A stretch of 45,384 nt of DNA from Pseudomonadota bacterium (lineage in GTDB: Bacteria > Myxococcota_A > UBA9042 > GCA-2863065). Position numbers and translations under genes: made by a program. The notes under the pieces are model-generated. The model was not told where the DNA came from, made no database searches, and saw only the letters and a program-made list of their open reading frames with translations. Location: positions 1 to 45,384 of the forward strand of contig SXOX01000228.1 in the NCBI GenBank assembly GCA_005776585.1, given 5' to 3'. This document shows positions 1 through 7,892 of this stretch, in pieces (position 1 is the first letter of the stretch; each line of letters starts with the position of its first letter).

Positions 1-1138
1 ACTTGCGCCCAATCGCGTCGGCGATGCTGGTCGCCAGCGACGTCTTGCCGACGCCCGGTGGCCCCACGAAGCACAGGATGGGCCCCTTCATCTGGTTGCG
101 CAGCTTGGAAACCGCCAGGTACTCGAGAATTCGCTTCTTGACCTTCTCGAGGTCGTAGTGGCGCTCATCGAGGATGCGGCGCGCGTTCTCGATATCGAGC
201 AGGTCGACCGTCTCCTTGGACCACGGGAGTTCGGCCAGCCAGTCGAGGTAGGTCCGGATGATGGTGTGCTCGGGCGATGACGGCTGAATGTTGCGCAGCC
301 GCTTCATCTCCTTGTCCGCGACCTTCTGTACGTGGTCGGGCAGGCGCGCCTTCTGAATCTTCTCGTGGAGGTCGTCGATGTCGTCGCGGCTCTCGTCGGA
401 CTCGCCCAGCTCCTTCTCGATGGCCTTGAGCTGCTGGCGGAGCAGGTACTCGCGCTGATCCTTGGTCATCTCTCCCTTGATCTGACTCTGGATCTTCCGC
501 GTCATCTTGAGCACCTCGATCTGGTGCCCCACGATGCGGGTGGTCTCATGCAGCGCCTTCGTGGTCGTGGGCGCCTCCAGCACGCGCATCTTGTCCTCGA
601 CGGGCACCGCGAGGTTGGCCATGACGAGGTAAATGAGCCGCTGCGGCGTGTCGATCTGCTCGAGCACCTCGGCCGTCCCGAGCGGCAGCTCCGGGATGTA
701 GCTGATCAGCTCGCGCGCCAGCTCCTTGAGGCTGTTGACGAGCGCCTCGACCTCGACGGTCTGCTCGCTGGTCTCCGGCATCGGCTCGACGTCGGCGACA
801 TAAAACGGATCGTGCTCCAAGAAGCGCAGCATCTTGAACCGTCCGACGCCCTGCACGGCCACGTGCACGCTGCCGTCCGGCTGATTCACCCGATTGAGGA
901 CGCGCGCCGTGGTGCCGACGCGATACATGTCGTCCGGTGCCGGATCGTCGATCTCCGCCTCGCGCTGGGTGAGGATGCCGAGGATCTCCTCTTTGCCCTC
1001 GAGCGACCGGAACAGCTGAAGCGACTTGGGCCGGCCGATCACCAAGGGCATGACGACGCCCGGATAGAGCACGTTGTTGCGCAGAGGCAGGACGGGAAGG
1101 CCGACCGGCTGCTCTTTCTTCGATTGACGCTCGCTCAT
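1..1138 (-). CDS. lon: ATP-dependent Lon protease, N-terminal part (cut by window edge)
   Basis: Lon is a cytoplasmic homo-oligomeric AAA+ serine protease that degrades misfolded and regulatory proteins. The visible 379 residues start MSERQSKKEQPVGLPVLPLR and read through the LON substrate-binding N-terminal domain and its helical linker into the AAA+ module. The Walker A motif GPPGVGKT lies at residues 359-366, close to its position in E. coli Lon, so length and start agree with the family. The ATG at 1138 is preceded by AAAGGAGC, a strong ribosome binding site. The rest of the ATPase domain and the Ser/Lys protease domain lie beyond base 1. The gene upstream on the same strand ends 153 bp away and has no functional link. 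The family assignment is secure; only the N-terminal third to half of the enzyme can be judged here. Confidence 0.96.
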   Translation of the reverse strand, partial: MSERQSKKEQPVGLPVLPLRNNVLYPGVVMPLVIGRPKSLQLFRSLEGKEEILGILTQREAEIDDPAPDDMYRVGTTARVLNRVNQPDGSVHVAVQGVGRFKMLRFLEHDPFYVADVEPMPETSEQTVEVEALVNSLKELARELISYIPELPLGTAEVLEQIDTPQRLIYLVMANLAVPVEDKMRVLEAPTTTKALHETTRIVGHQIEVLKMTRKIQSQIKGEMTKDQREYLLRQQLKAIEKELGESDESRDDIDDLHEKIQKARLPDHVQKVADKEMKRLRNIQPSSPEHTIIRTYLDWLAELPWSKETVDLLDIENARRILDERHYDLEKVKKRILEYLAVSKLRNQMKGPILCFVGPPGVGKTSLATSIADAIGRK

Positions 1139-1204
1139 GCTGCTCCTTTGGGATCGTGTTGCGTCGAGCCGAGTCCATGCTGCTGCGATGAGCACTGACG
1201 GGCT

Positions 1205-1233
1205 AAGGGAAGGACGCTGCGTCAGCTTGTCAA
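1205..1233 (-). promoter_or_regulatory. candidate promoter of lon
   Basis: On the minus strand a perfect TTGACA (1233-1228) is followed after 17 bases by the weak hexamer TCCCTT (1210-1205), about 67 bases before the lon start codon. The CTTGACA plus C-rich downstream element could also be read as a heat-shock-type promoter, which would suit lon, but the -10 match is poor. This is an inference from motif spacing only. Confidence 0.3.
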
Positions 1234-1291
1234 GGCCTGCCGCGTGCGGCGAGGTGTCCGCATAGTATTCCGGGAAGCGGCCACGCGCCAG

Positions 1292-2020
1292 CTACGGCCG
1301 CTCTTCTACGGTCTCTGCCGCCTCCGCGGGCAGGGGAGTCAGACCAAACCAACGCTGCATGACGCCATGGCCCAGGTAGATGAGCGGCGTGATCGCCAGC
1401 GCGATGCAGAACTTGAGGACGTAGCCGGTTGCGGCGGTCTCGAGGATGAGCCCCGTCGACGCGATCTCGCCGTTCGACAGCGTCGTGCCCCACATGAGGA
1501 CGAAGGACACCATCAGCGAGTCCACGGCTTGGCTGACCAGCGTGCTCCCCGTGGCGCGGACCCAGATGAAGCGGCCGCGCGTGACGCGCTTCAGCAGCGT
1601 GAAGGCCTGAATGTCGACGAGCTGTCCGAGTGCGAAGGCAGACAATGACGCAATGTACAGTCGGTTCGACATCGCGAAGACCGCGTCGAAGTGCTCCTGC
1701 GAGATGGGGGAGAACGACGCCACCGGCATCCCGCGCGCGATGCGAATCATGACGAACGCGAAGGCGGCCATGACGAGGCCGAAGATGGTGAGCTGGCGCG
1801 CGACCTTCTTGCCCCAGTACTCATTGACGAGGTCGGTCAACAAGAACGTGATCGGAAACGGCAGCATCCCCACGGAGTGCGTGACGCTCCACGTGCCGCT
1901 TCCGAAGGGCGAGCCGTAAGGGCCGAAGGTGAAGAACTTGCTCCCGATGATGTCCGCGACGACGAGCGAGGTCACAAACAGGCCCGAGACGTAGAGAAAG
2001 AGGCGTTGGCTCCGATCCAT
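1292..2020 (-). CDS. yhhQ: queuosine precursor transporter (YhhQ/QPTR family)
   Basis: Integral membrane protein of about 242 residues with roughly six hydrophobic segments. Family hallmarks are VVADIIGSKFF near the N-terminus and LLTDLVNEYWGKK in the second quarter, where the acidic/aromatic signature of the YhhQ family sits, followed by the conserved DIQAF and AVDSL segments. Characterised members import the queuosine precursors preQ0 or preQ1 for tRNA modification; that role is family knowledge, not shown here. The ATG at 2020 is preferred. A GTG 18 bases upstream at 2038 is in frame, and neither has a clear ribosome binding site. It points the same way as lon but 153 bp separate them. No queuosine synthesis genes are nearby. 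Confidence 0.88.
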   Translation of the reverse strand: MDRSQRLFLYVSGLFVTSLVVADIIGSKFFTFGPYGSPFGSGTWSVTHSVGMLPFPITFLLTDLVNEYWGKKVARQLTIFGLVMAAFAFVMIRIARGMPVASFSPISQEHFDAVFAMSNRLYIASLSAFALGQLVDIQAFTLLKRVTRGRFIWVRATGSTLVSQAVDSLMVSFVLMWGTTLSNGEIASTGLILETAATGYVLKFCIALAITPLIYLGHGVMQRWFGLTPLPAEAAETVEERP

Positions 2021-2117
2021 TGCGCGACGGTAGCGCACCGCGCGTGGTCGCGACAGTCGTGGGCCGGTTGACCCTGGCGGTTTCCGTGGGGTAGGTCTGC
2101 TCGCCTTGGAGGGTGGC

Positions 2118-4316
2118 TTGGCTCACTGGCTCGATCGCATGACCGCACTCGTCGCGACGATGCTCGTTGGCTGCATCACGTTCCCCGATAGGCGCGTCGC
2201 TGGCGGGGATGGCGGCAGCGCCGGGGACCTGAGCGCCGACGCCACTCCGGACGGGACGGCGGCGTGCGAGGTAGCGACCCTCGATGGCGTCTGTCCCGAG
2301 CTGGTCGTGCCTGTGGACGCGGGGACCGATCCGGGCGTCGACGTCCCAATCCCGTGTCCCAATGGGTGTGACGACGGCGACGCGTGTACCGTGGACACGT
2401 GCGCCAGAACGAGCGGCTGCGTCCATCAGCCAAAGACGTGCGCGGACAGCCACGCGTGCACCGTGGACACGTGCGTCGCGGGCACGTGCCAGCACGCGCC
2501 CCTCAACGGGAAGTGCGACGACGGCGATCCGTGCAACGGGACGGAGGCGTGCACAGTGGTGGCCGGGTGCGTCGCGGGGACGCCGCCCAAGTGCAACGAC
2601 GGCAACCCGTGCAACGGCGTCGAGGCGTGTCAAGAGGGCCTCGGGTGCGTGGCCACGAGCCCCCCGCTCGCCTGCGGCGATGGCAACGTCTGCAACGGCA
2701 TCGACTCGTGCGACCCGGCGCAGGGCTGTGTCTCGGGCCCCCCGCTCCAGTGCGACGACAAGAACGCGTGCAATGGCGCCGAGACCTGTAGCCCGACGCT
2801 CGGCTGCGTTCCTGGGAAGCCGCTCGTGTGCACCGATCAGAACGCCTGCAACGGCGCCGAGACGTGTGCCCCGAGCCTGGGCTGCGTCGATGGGGCGCCG
2901 CTCAGTTGCAGCGATGGAAACCCGTGCAATGGCCAGGAGACCTGCGACCCCAAGCTTGGCTGTCAGGCCGGGGCACCCAAGCCGTGCAGCGACGGCAATG
3001 CCTGCAACGGCCTCGAGGTCTGCGATCCCGTCAAGGACTGCGTCCCTGGCACCGTACCCACCTGCGACGACGGCCTCCCGTGCAATGGCGCGGAGCAGTG
3101 CGACCCCACGCTCGGCTGCGTGCCCGGCAAGCCACTGGCCGGCTGCTGTACGGCCCATGAGCAATGCGAAGACGGCGATCCGTGCAACGGCATCGGCTTC
3201 TGTGAGCCCGACCAGAAGACCTGCCAGGTCGTGGCCTTACCCACGTGTGACGACGGCAACCCGTGCAACGGCTTCGAGTCGTGCGCGCCGGGCCTCGGGT
3301 GCCTCGGTGGCACGCCGCTCGCGTGCGGTGACGCCAACCCATGCAATGGCGTCGATGCGTGCAACGCGCTCACCGGCTGCGTGACCGTGCCCTTGGCGTG
3401 TGACGATGGAAACCTGTGCAATGGCTCCGAGGGCTGCGATCCCAAGCTCGGCTGTGTCGGTGGCTTGCCACTGCCCTGCGACGACAAGAACGTGTGCAAC
3501 GGCGCCGAGTCGTGTCTGCCCGCGTCCGGCTGTGTGGCCGGTACGCCACTGTCGTGCAACGATGGCCTCCCGTGCAACGGTCTGGAGAGCTGCGACCCGG
3601 TGGCGGGCTGCCTCGCCGGCTTTCCCATCGCCGGCTGTTGTAAGTCGAGCGCTGACTGCGCGACCAAGGCCCCCTGCGCGGGAGCGAGCACCTGCGATCC
3701 CGGCTCGCTGACGTGCATGCTCGTGCCAGGGAAGGCGTGCTCGGATCAGAACCCCTGCAATGGCCAGGAGGTGTGCGATCCCACGGTCGGGTGCCTGCCC
3801 GGCACGCCGCTCGCCTGCAACGACCAGAACCCCTGCAACGGCCTGGAGTCGTGCGATCCGACTACAGGCTGTCAGGCCACCGCGCCGGCCACGTGCGACG
3901 ATCAGAACCCGTGCAACGGCCTGGAGGCCTGCGATCTCCTGGTGGGCTGCCACGTCGTGACCCCCGCGGCGTGCGACGATCAGAACGCCTGCAACGGCCT
4001 CGAGACTTGCGCGCCGCTGACCGGCTGCGCGCCGGGGAAGGCGCTCGTCTGCAACGACGGGAACCCGTGCAACGGCGTGGAGACTTGTCAGCTCGCCAGC
4101 GGCTGCCAGACCATGGCCGCGCCGGCGTGCGATGACGGCCTTGCGTGCACGCTCGACACCTGCGCGCCCGGCGTGGGCTGCACGTTCACGCTCACCGGCG
4201 GCTCCTGCGTCATTGGCGGAGCCTGCGTGTCCGAGGGTGCGGTGAACCCGGCCAAGAGCTGCGAGAGCTGCGACCCGAGCGCCAGCCAGACCGCGTGGAC
4301 GGCCAAGGGCTGCTGA
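2118..4316 (+). CDS. cysteine-rich tandem-repeat lipoprotein (CDDGNPCNG modules)
   Basis: Predicted exported protein of about 732 residues, nearly all tandem modules of about 27 residues with the pattern C-D-D-G-N-P-C-N-G-x-E-x-C-D-P-x-x-G-C. I count 19 CNG modules. Two CT-type modules (CDDGDACTVDTC and a variant) precede them and one follows. The units resemble the Dicty_CTDC repeat seen in slime-mould and myxobacterial surface proteins. Each module has even-numbered cysteines, so a disulfide-bonded extracellular rod is likely. The C-terminus is a distinct module, C-x-I-G-x-x-C...C-x-S-C-D...A-W. The TTG at 2118 is chosen because GGAGGG lies 5 bases upstream and gives an n-region with Arg before the lipobox-like LVGC. 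The ATG at 2139 or the TTG at 2106 are alternatives. Function unknown. Confidence 0.8.
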   Translation: MAHWLDRMTALVATMLVGCITFPDRRVAGGDGGSAGDLSADATPDGTAACEVATLDGVCPELVVPVDAGTDPGVDVPIPCPNGCDDGDACTVDTCARTSGCVHQPKTCADSHACTVDTCVAGTCQHAPLNGKCDDGDPCNGTEACTVVAGCVAGTPPKCNDGNPCNGVEACQEGLGCVATSPPLACGDGNVCNGIDSCDPAQGCVSGPPLQCDDKNACNGAETCSPTLGCVPGKPLVCTDQNACNGAETCAPSLGCVDGAPLSCSDGNPCNGQETCDPKLGCQAGAPKPCSDGNACNGLEVCDPVKDCVPGTVPTCDDGLPCNGAEQCDPTLGCVPGKPLAGCCTAHEQCEDGDPCNGIGFCEPDQKTCQVVALPTCDDGNPCNGFESCAPGLGCLGGTPLACGDANPCNGVDACNALTGCVTVPLACDDGNLCNGSEGCDPKLGCVGGLPLPCDDKNVCNGAESCLPASGCVAGTPLSCNDGLPCNGLESCDPVAGCLAGFPIAGCCKSSADCATKAPCAGASTCDPGSLTCMLVPGKACSDQNPCNGQEVCDPTVGCLPGTPLACNDQNPCNGLESCDPTTGCQATAPATCDDQNPCNGLEACDLLVGCHVVTPAACDDQNACNGLETCAPLTGCAPGKALVCNDGNPCNGVETCQLASGCQTMAAPACDDGLACTLDTCAPGVGCTFTLTGGSCVIGGACVSEGAVNPAKSCESCDPSASQTAWTAKGC
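2367..4182 (+). repeat. tandem coding repeat, about 75-85 bp units
   Basis: The DNA encoding the cysteine-rich modules is itself repetitive. Variants of a core such as CCGTGCAACGGC recur every 75-85 bases through the region, with the gaps varying by whole codons. Such an array is prone to unequal recombination, so copy number may differ between strains. Confidence 0.8.
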
Positions 4317-4318
4317 CC

Positions 4319-4334
4319 TGGACCTCCAGGTCCA
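4319..4334 (+). terminator. candidate hairpin terminator
   Basis: TGGACCT and AGGTCCA are perfect inverted 7-base arms separated by CC, starting three bases after the stop codon of the repeat lipoprotein. No T-run follows, so if it ends transcription it is not a classical intrinsic terminator. Confidence 0.4.
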
Positions 4335-4363
4335 CACGCGCGGGCACGGGGACCACGGTCGCG

Positions 4364-4771
4364 TCAGGTGACGAGCGGCAGGGTCGGATACGCGGTCCGG
4401 ACCCGCGTGCACAGTTCGTCGTCAAGAGTCACGAGATCGGCCTCGCAGTGGAGGGCCAATGCAACATAGACGGCATCGTACGCCCGAATCCGCGCGCGCT
4501 CGGCGACCGCGGTCGCAAGCTCCGTGAGCCGGACCTCGATCGGATGAGCCCGAAAGCGTGGTGACGAGCACAAGGCGCGGCTCGCGGCCAGGAGATGTGG
4601 CGCGTGGCCGCGACGTGCGAGGGCCGCGATCACTTCGACCCGAAACAAGAGAGGGACCTCGAAGGGAAGGTCCACCGGGTAGCCCGCGAGCAGGAGGCGG
4701 GCGCGCTCGTGATGCGTCTCGGAGCGTACGAGTGACGCCACCAGGACCGACGCGTCCAGTACGGCCGCCAT
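4364..4771 (-). CDS. vapC: PIN-domain toxin, VapC-like ribonuclease
   Basis: A 135-residue PIN domain covers the whole protein. The acidic metal-binding residues expected of an active PIN nuclease are visible: D6 in LDAS, E46 in FRVEV, D99 in AYDAVY and D117/D118 in TLDDE. Such toxins cleave RNA and are held inactive by the partner antitoxin. Its ATG overlaps the antitoxin stop codon by one base (TAATG arrangement), which implies translational coupling. The family and pairing are clear; the RNA target cannot be told. Confidence 0.88.
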   Translation of the reverse strand: MAAVLDASVLVASLVRSETHHERARLLLAGYPVDLPFEVPLLFRVEVIAALARRGHAPHLLAASRALCSSPRFRAHPIEVRLTELATAVAERARIRAYDAVYVALALHCEADLVTLDDELCTRVRTAYPTLPLVT

Positions 4772-5028
4772 TAGCGTCGTCCGTCTACGACTGCGGCCAC
4801 GGCGTCATAGGGCGTGTCCAGCGTATCGAGCGCCAGCACCGCGCCCATCAGCGCCTGATAGGTCGCAACCTCGTGCGGGCTCAGGCGCGTCGGTGCCGGC
4901 GTGACCGGCACGATCTGCACGGCGGGCTCGCCATCCACCGTGACGACGACGGGCACCTGCGTCTGTCGCACGGAGCGGACGACCTCGGACAATCGAGCCT
5001 TGGCGTCCGAAAGCGGCAAACGAGTCAT
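4771..5028 (-). CDS. Phd/YefM-type antitoxin of the PIN toxin pair
   Basis: An 85-residue protein beginning MTRLPLSDAKARLSEVVRSV, the pattern of Phd/YefM antitoxins whose N-terminal half folds back to bind DNA and whose C-terminal half wraps the toxin. A VVVTVDGEPAVQIVPV strand segment follows, typical of the family. GGAGGT lies 5 bases before the ATG. It is the first gene of the pair, in the usual antitoxin-toxin order. A palindrome over the predicted -10 region upstream is a plausible autoregulatory operator. Confidence 0.85.
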   Translation of the reverse strand: MTRLPLSDAKARLSEVVRSVRQTQVPVVVTVDGEPAVQIVPVTPAPTRLSPHEVATYQALMGAVLALDTLDTPYDAVAAVVDGRR

Positions 5029-5046
5029 ACGTGACCTCCATTGGTC

Positions 5047-5075
5047 AGACTAGTCAAGCGAGGTCAGGTAGGCAA
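5047..5075 (-). promoter_or_regulatory. candidate toxin-antitoxin promoter with operator palindrome
   Basis: Minus-strand TTGCCT (5075-5070) and TAGTCT (5052-5047) are 17 bases apart and lie 19-47 bases before the antitoxin start. The perfect 8-base palindrome GACTAGTC (5048-5055) overlaps the -10 element, and GGTCAG occurs twice (5043-5048 and 5062-5067). Autorepression is the usual mode for such pairs, so this is a reasonable but untested operator. Confidence 0.35.
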
Positions 5076-5132
5076 GGGTCGCTTGCCCGTTCTACCCCTG
5101 GGCGTCGGGCGGAACTCTGCCGCTCCGAGCTG

Positions 5133-6701
5133 CTACTCCACGACCTTCGGGCCTGGCCGCGGTGCCGGGCGCGGCGTGAGTCCGATGTGCTGGTTGGCGC
5201 TGTCGGCGCGCAGCGTGAAGCGGCGTTCGCGGTGACCCGCGAGCGAGAGCACGACCTCGCGCGACTCGCCCGTCGGTGGCCGCTTCAGATCCACGGGGGT
5301 GAGGCCCTCGTCCACGCCGTCGACCGCGACTCGGGCTCCGGTGGGCGTGCTCGTGAGGTGAACCGGGCCGGTGGTCGCGGGCCGCTCCACGAGGGAGGCG
5401 TGTGAGGTCTCCATCGCTCGGCGCTCGGCGCGCGATTCGGGCGTGATGGTCGATGGTCGCGGATCGACCCAGACGATGGGCGTCGCGCCAACGGATGGCG
5501 GCTCCGGCGCACGCGGCGTGACCGGGGTTGCCGCGGGTGGCCAGGCGGACCAGACGACCAGCGTGCCGCCGAGGAGCGCTGCGCCTGCGAGGCCAAGCCC
5601 CCAGCGGCGACGGGATGCCGTGTCAGCCTGCGGAAGCGCGGGCGCCGTGAGCGCAGGGCTCGAAGCGGGGCCCGTGGCAAGTGGTTCCACCGTCAAGAGC
5701 GCGGCCTTGAACGCGAGGGCCGTCGCCGGTCGCTCCTCGGGCCGCTTCGCGAGCGCGGCCTGCAAGACGCGGTCGAGACCCTCCGACAGCTCGGGTCGCC
5801 TATGCCGGACCGACGGCACGGGCGCATTCACATGGGCCAGCAGTACCTGCAACGGCGCCTCGGCGGCGTACGGCGGGGTGCCCGTCAACAGCTCGAAGAG
5901 CAGCGCGGCCGTCGAGTACACGTCACTCTGCGGCGAGGTCGGCTCGCCGAGCGCCTGCTCCGGGCTCATGTACGCGGGAGTGCCACAGACCGTCCCTGTC
6001 GCCGTGAGCCGCGCGGCGCTCGCGTCCTCGTGCTTTGCGATGCCGAAGTCGAGCACCTTCACGATGTCCTCACCGCCACCGGGGCTGCGGACCACGACCA
6101 CGTTCGCGGGCTTGATGTCGCGGTGCACGATGCCAACCGTATGCGCTGCGTGGAGCGCCTCGCAGACGGCCGCGACCCACCGGATCGCGTCTTTCGGGTC
6201 GAGCCGCTGCTCGATGTCCAACAGCTCGGCCAGAGACGGCCCACGGACCAGCTCCATCGCGAGGTAGAGTTCGCCGTCACCGGTGCGGCCAAAGTCGATG
6301 ACGGAGACGACGTTCGGGTGTGTGATTCGGCTCGCCGCGCGCGCCTCCTGCAAGAAGCGCTCGGCGTGCGCCGAGCCGCCTTCGGCGGGCTCGTGAAGCA
6401 GCTTGACGGCGACCTCGCGCTCCATTGAGTGCTGCACGGCCCGATAGACTGCGCCCATGCCGCCGCTGCCGAGCCGCCCGATGAGCGTCAGCTTGTCGTC
6501 CAAGACCGAGAGTAGGCGCTCGTCGTCGGGCTGGCCCAGGCGGAGCAATGTGGCACCGTCCAGGTCGCAGCGGGGGAGCTCGCGCGGCTCGAGGCGACGG
6601 CAGCGGGGGCAGATGCGCCGCTCGCCCACGACGCTCGATGTCGAACCCGTCAGCGTGACGTTGCCTCGTGCGACCGGGCTCACGGCGCGACTGTAGCTCA
6701 C
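5133..6701 (-). CDS. transmembrane Ser/Thr protein kinase with C-terminal PEGA domain
   Basis: A 522-residue Hanks-type kinase. A small zinc-ribbon-like segment (C31, C34, C45, then DGATL) precedes the kinase domain. Kinase landmarks are intact: glycine loop GSGGMG at 79-84, Lys100, HRD at 193-195, DFG at 218-220 and the APE-equivalent SPE at 246-248. One transmembrane helix lies near 367-387. The exported part ends in a PEGA domain (about 445-508, with VAVDGVDEG). The active site is therefore cytoplasmic and the PEGA part sits across the inner membrane. The GTG start at 6701 is preceded by GAGGGGA. It is divergent, with a 49-bp gap, from another PEGA protein and an FHA sigma-54 activator, suggesting a shared signalling pathway. 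Its substrate is unknown. Confidence 0.92.
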   Translation of the reverse strand: MSYSRAVSPVARGNVTLTGSTSSVVGERRICPRCRRLEPRELPRCDLDGATLLRLGQPDDERLLSVLDDKLTLIGRLGSGGMGAVYRAVQHSMEREVAVKLLHEPAEGGSAHAERFLQEARAASRITHPNVVSVIDFGRTGDGELYLAMELVRGPSLAELLDIEQRLDPKDAIRWVAAVCEALHAAHTVGIVHRDIKPANVVVVRSPGGGEDIVKVLDFGIAKHEDASAARLTATGTVCGTPAYMSPEQALGEPTSPQSDVYSTAALLFELLTGTPPYAAEAPLQVLLAHVNAPVPSVRHRRPELSEGLDRVLQAALAKRPEERPATALAFKAALLTVEPLATGPASSPALTAPALPQADTASRRRWGLGLAGAALLGGTLVVWSAWPPAATPVTPRAPEPPSVGATPIVWVDPRPSTITPESRAERRAMETSHASLVERPATTGPVHLTSTPTGARVAVDGVDEGLTPVDLKRPPTGESREVVLSLAGHRERRFTLRADSANQHIGLTPRPAPRPGPKVVE

Positions 6702-6750
6702 TTCCGGTCCCCTCGTGAATGTGGCAGCCTGTCGGTCTCACGGAGCCCCG

Positions 6751-7869
6751 ATGCCGCGTCTGCTTGCCCTCCTCGTCCTCCTCCCGTCGCTGGCGGGCGC
6801 CAACGACGTCACCGAGCGGGCCGAGGCGCTCCACCAGAAGGCGTTGGCGGCCGTGCGTGTCGGGCGCGTCGAGCAGGCCGCTGGCCTGTGGGACCAGGCC
6901 CTCGCGCTCGACAAGCATTGGAAGTACGCCTTCAATCAAGCGACCTGTTACGGTCACCTCAAGCGCTGGGCCCCGGCGTGGCAGGCCGCGCGCGCGGCGT
7001 TCGACTACGGTGTGCCCGAAGAGCATCGTGCCGAGGTCACGCGCGTCGAGGCCGACGCCGAGGAGCGCCTCCTGAAGCAACACGCACGGCTCGAGCTCAC
7101 CGTCGAGCCCAAGGACGCGGACGTGCGCCTCGACGGCGAGCCGTGGCCCGCGCCCCGGGTACGGATGCTCGGACGCGTGCGCAGCACCGTGGTCGTCAGC
7201 CGCGCGGGTCACGTCGCTCAGACGCTCGTGCTCGAGCACCCGATTGGCGCGCGGATTGCGCGAACGGTCACTTTGAGCCCGGTCCCGAGCGAAGGCGCTC
7301 TGCTCGTGCGCGGCTCGCCCGTGGGCGCCACCGTCACCGTGGGCGGCGCGCCGATCGGGCGCCTCCCCGAGGCGCGCCAGGGTTCGCTGCGACCCGGAGC
7401 GTTTACGGTCCGCGTCGAGGCTCCGGGTCATGCGACCCACGAGGAGCGCGTTGAGGTCCGCCCCGGCGCGACAGCGACCTGTACCGTCGCGTTGCGCGCT
7501 CTACCCGCCGTCGCGGTCACGCCTCTGTCGCCTTCGCTCGTGGGCTGGAAGTGGGCCGCGACGGGCGCTGGCGCGCTCTTGCTCGCCGTCGGGGGCGGAC
7601 TTTTTGGCCATGCGGCACGTCTAGCCAACGACGCCGACGCGCTGAGCCCGAACGCCCCCGGCTATGACGGTGACTATGACCGCGCGCGCTCCCGCTTCGA
7701 CGCGACCATCGCGTCGGCCGCGACGCTCGTGGCGCTCGGCTCCGCGGCCGCCGTGGCCGCCATCGTCCTCCACGCGCTGGACGGCAAGCGTGGCACCGCT
7801 CATCGCGTCGACGCTGTGATTGATGCCGTGATTGGTCCAGGTGGCGCCCTCGTTCGAGTCGGATTCTGA
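6751..7869 (+). CDS. exported TPR/PEGA-domain membrane protein
   Basis: A 372-residue protein. The ATG at 6751 is chosen because GGAG precedes it and it begins directly with a signal peptide, MPRLLALLVLLPSLAGA. A helical TPR-like segment follows (about 20-110). Two PEGA-like beta repeats come next, one around residues 115-180 and another around 185-255, with the VGATVTVGG signature. Two hydrophobic helices lie near the C-terminus (about 270-295 and 325-347). PEGA domains are typically extracytoplasmic and structural. It sits between a PEGA kinase and an FHA activator, and the activator starts 23 bases downstream, so co-transcription is likely. Its molecular role is unknown; a sensor or envelope anchor for the kinase pathway is inference. 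Confidence 0.78.
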   Translation: MPRLLALLVLLPSLAGANDVTERAEALHQKALAAVRVGRVEQAAGLWDQALALDKHWKYAFNQATCYGHLKRWAPAWQAARAAFDYGVPEEHRAEVTRVEADAEERLLKQHARLELTVEPKDADVRLDGEPWPAPRVRMLGRVRSTVVVSRAGHVAQTLVLEHPIGARIARTVTLSPVPSEGALLVRGSPVGATVTVGGAPIGRLPEARQGSLRPGAFTVRVEAPGHATHEERVEVRPGATATCTVALRALPAVAVTPLSPSLVGWKWAATGAGALLLAVGGGLFGHAARLANDADALSPNAPGYDGDYDRARSRFDATIASAATLVALGSAAAVAAIVLHALDGKRGTAHRVDAVIDAVIGPGGALVRVGF

Positions 7870-7892
7870 CGGAGCTCTCAGGAGACACTGCC

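Noticed and set aside
2367..4182. Regularly spaced DNA repeats suggesting a CRISPR array
   Set aside because: Units are degenerate and encode an open reading frame with conserved cysteines in one frame; there are no identical repeats separated by unique spacers.
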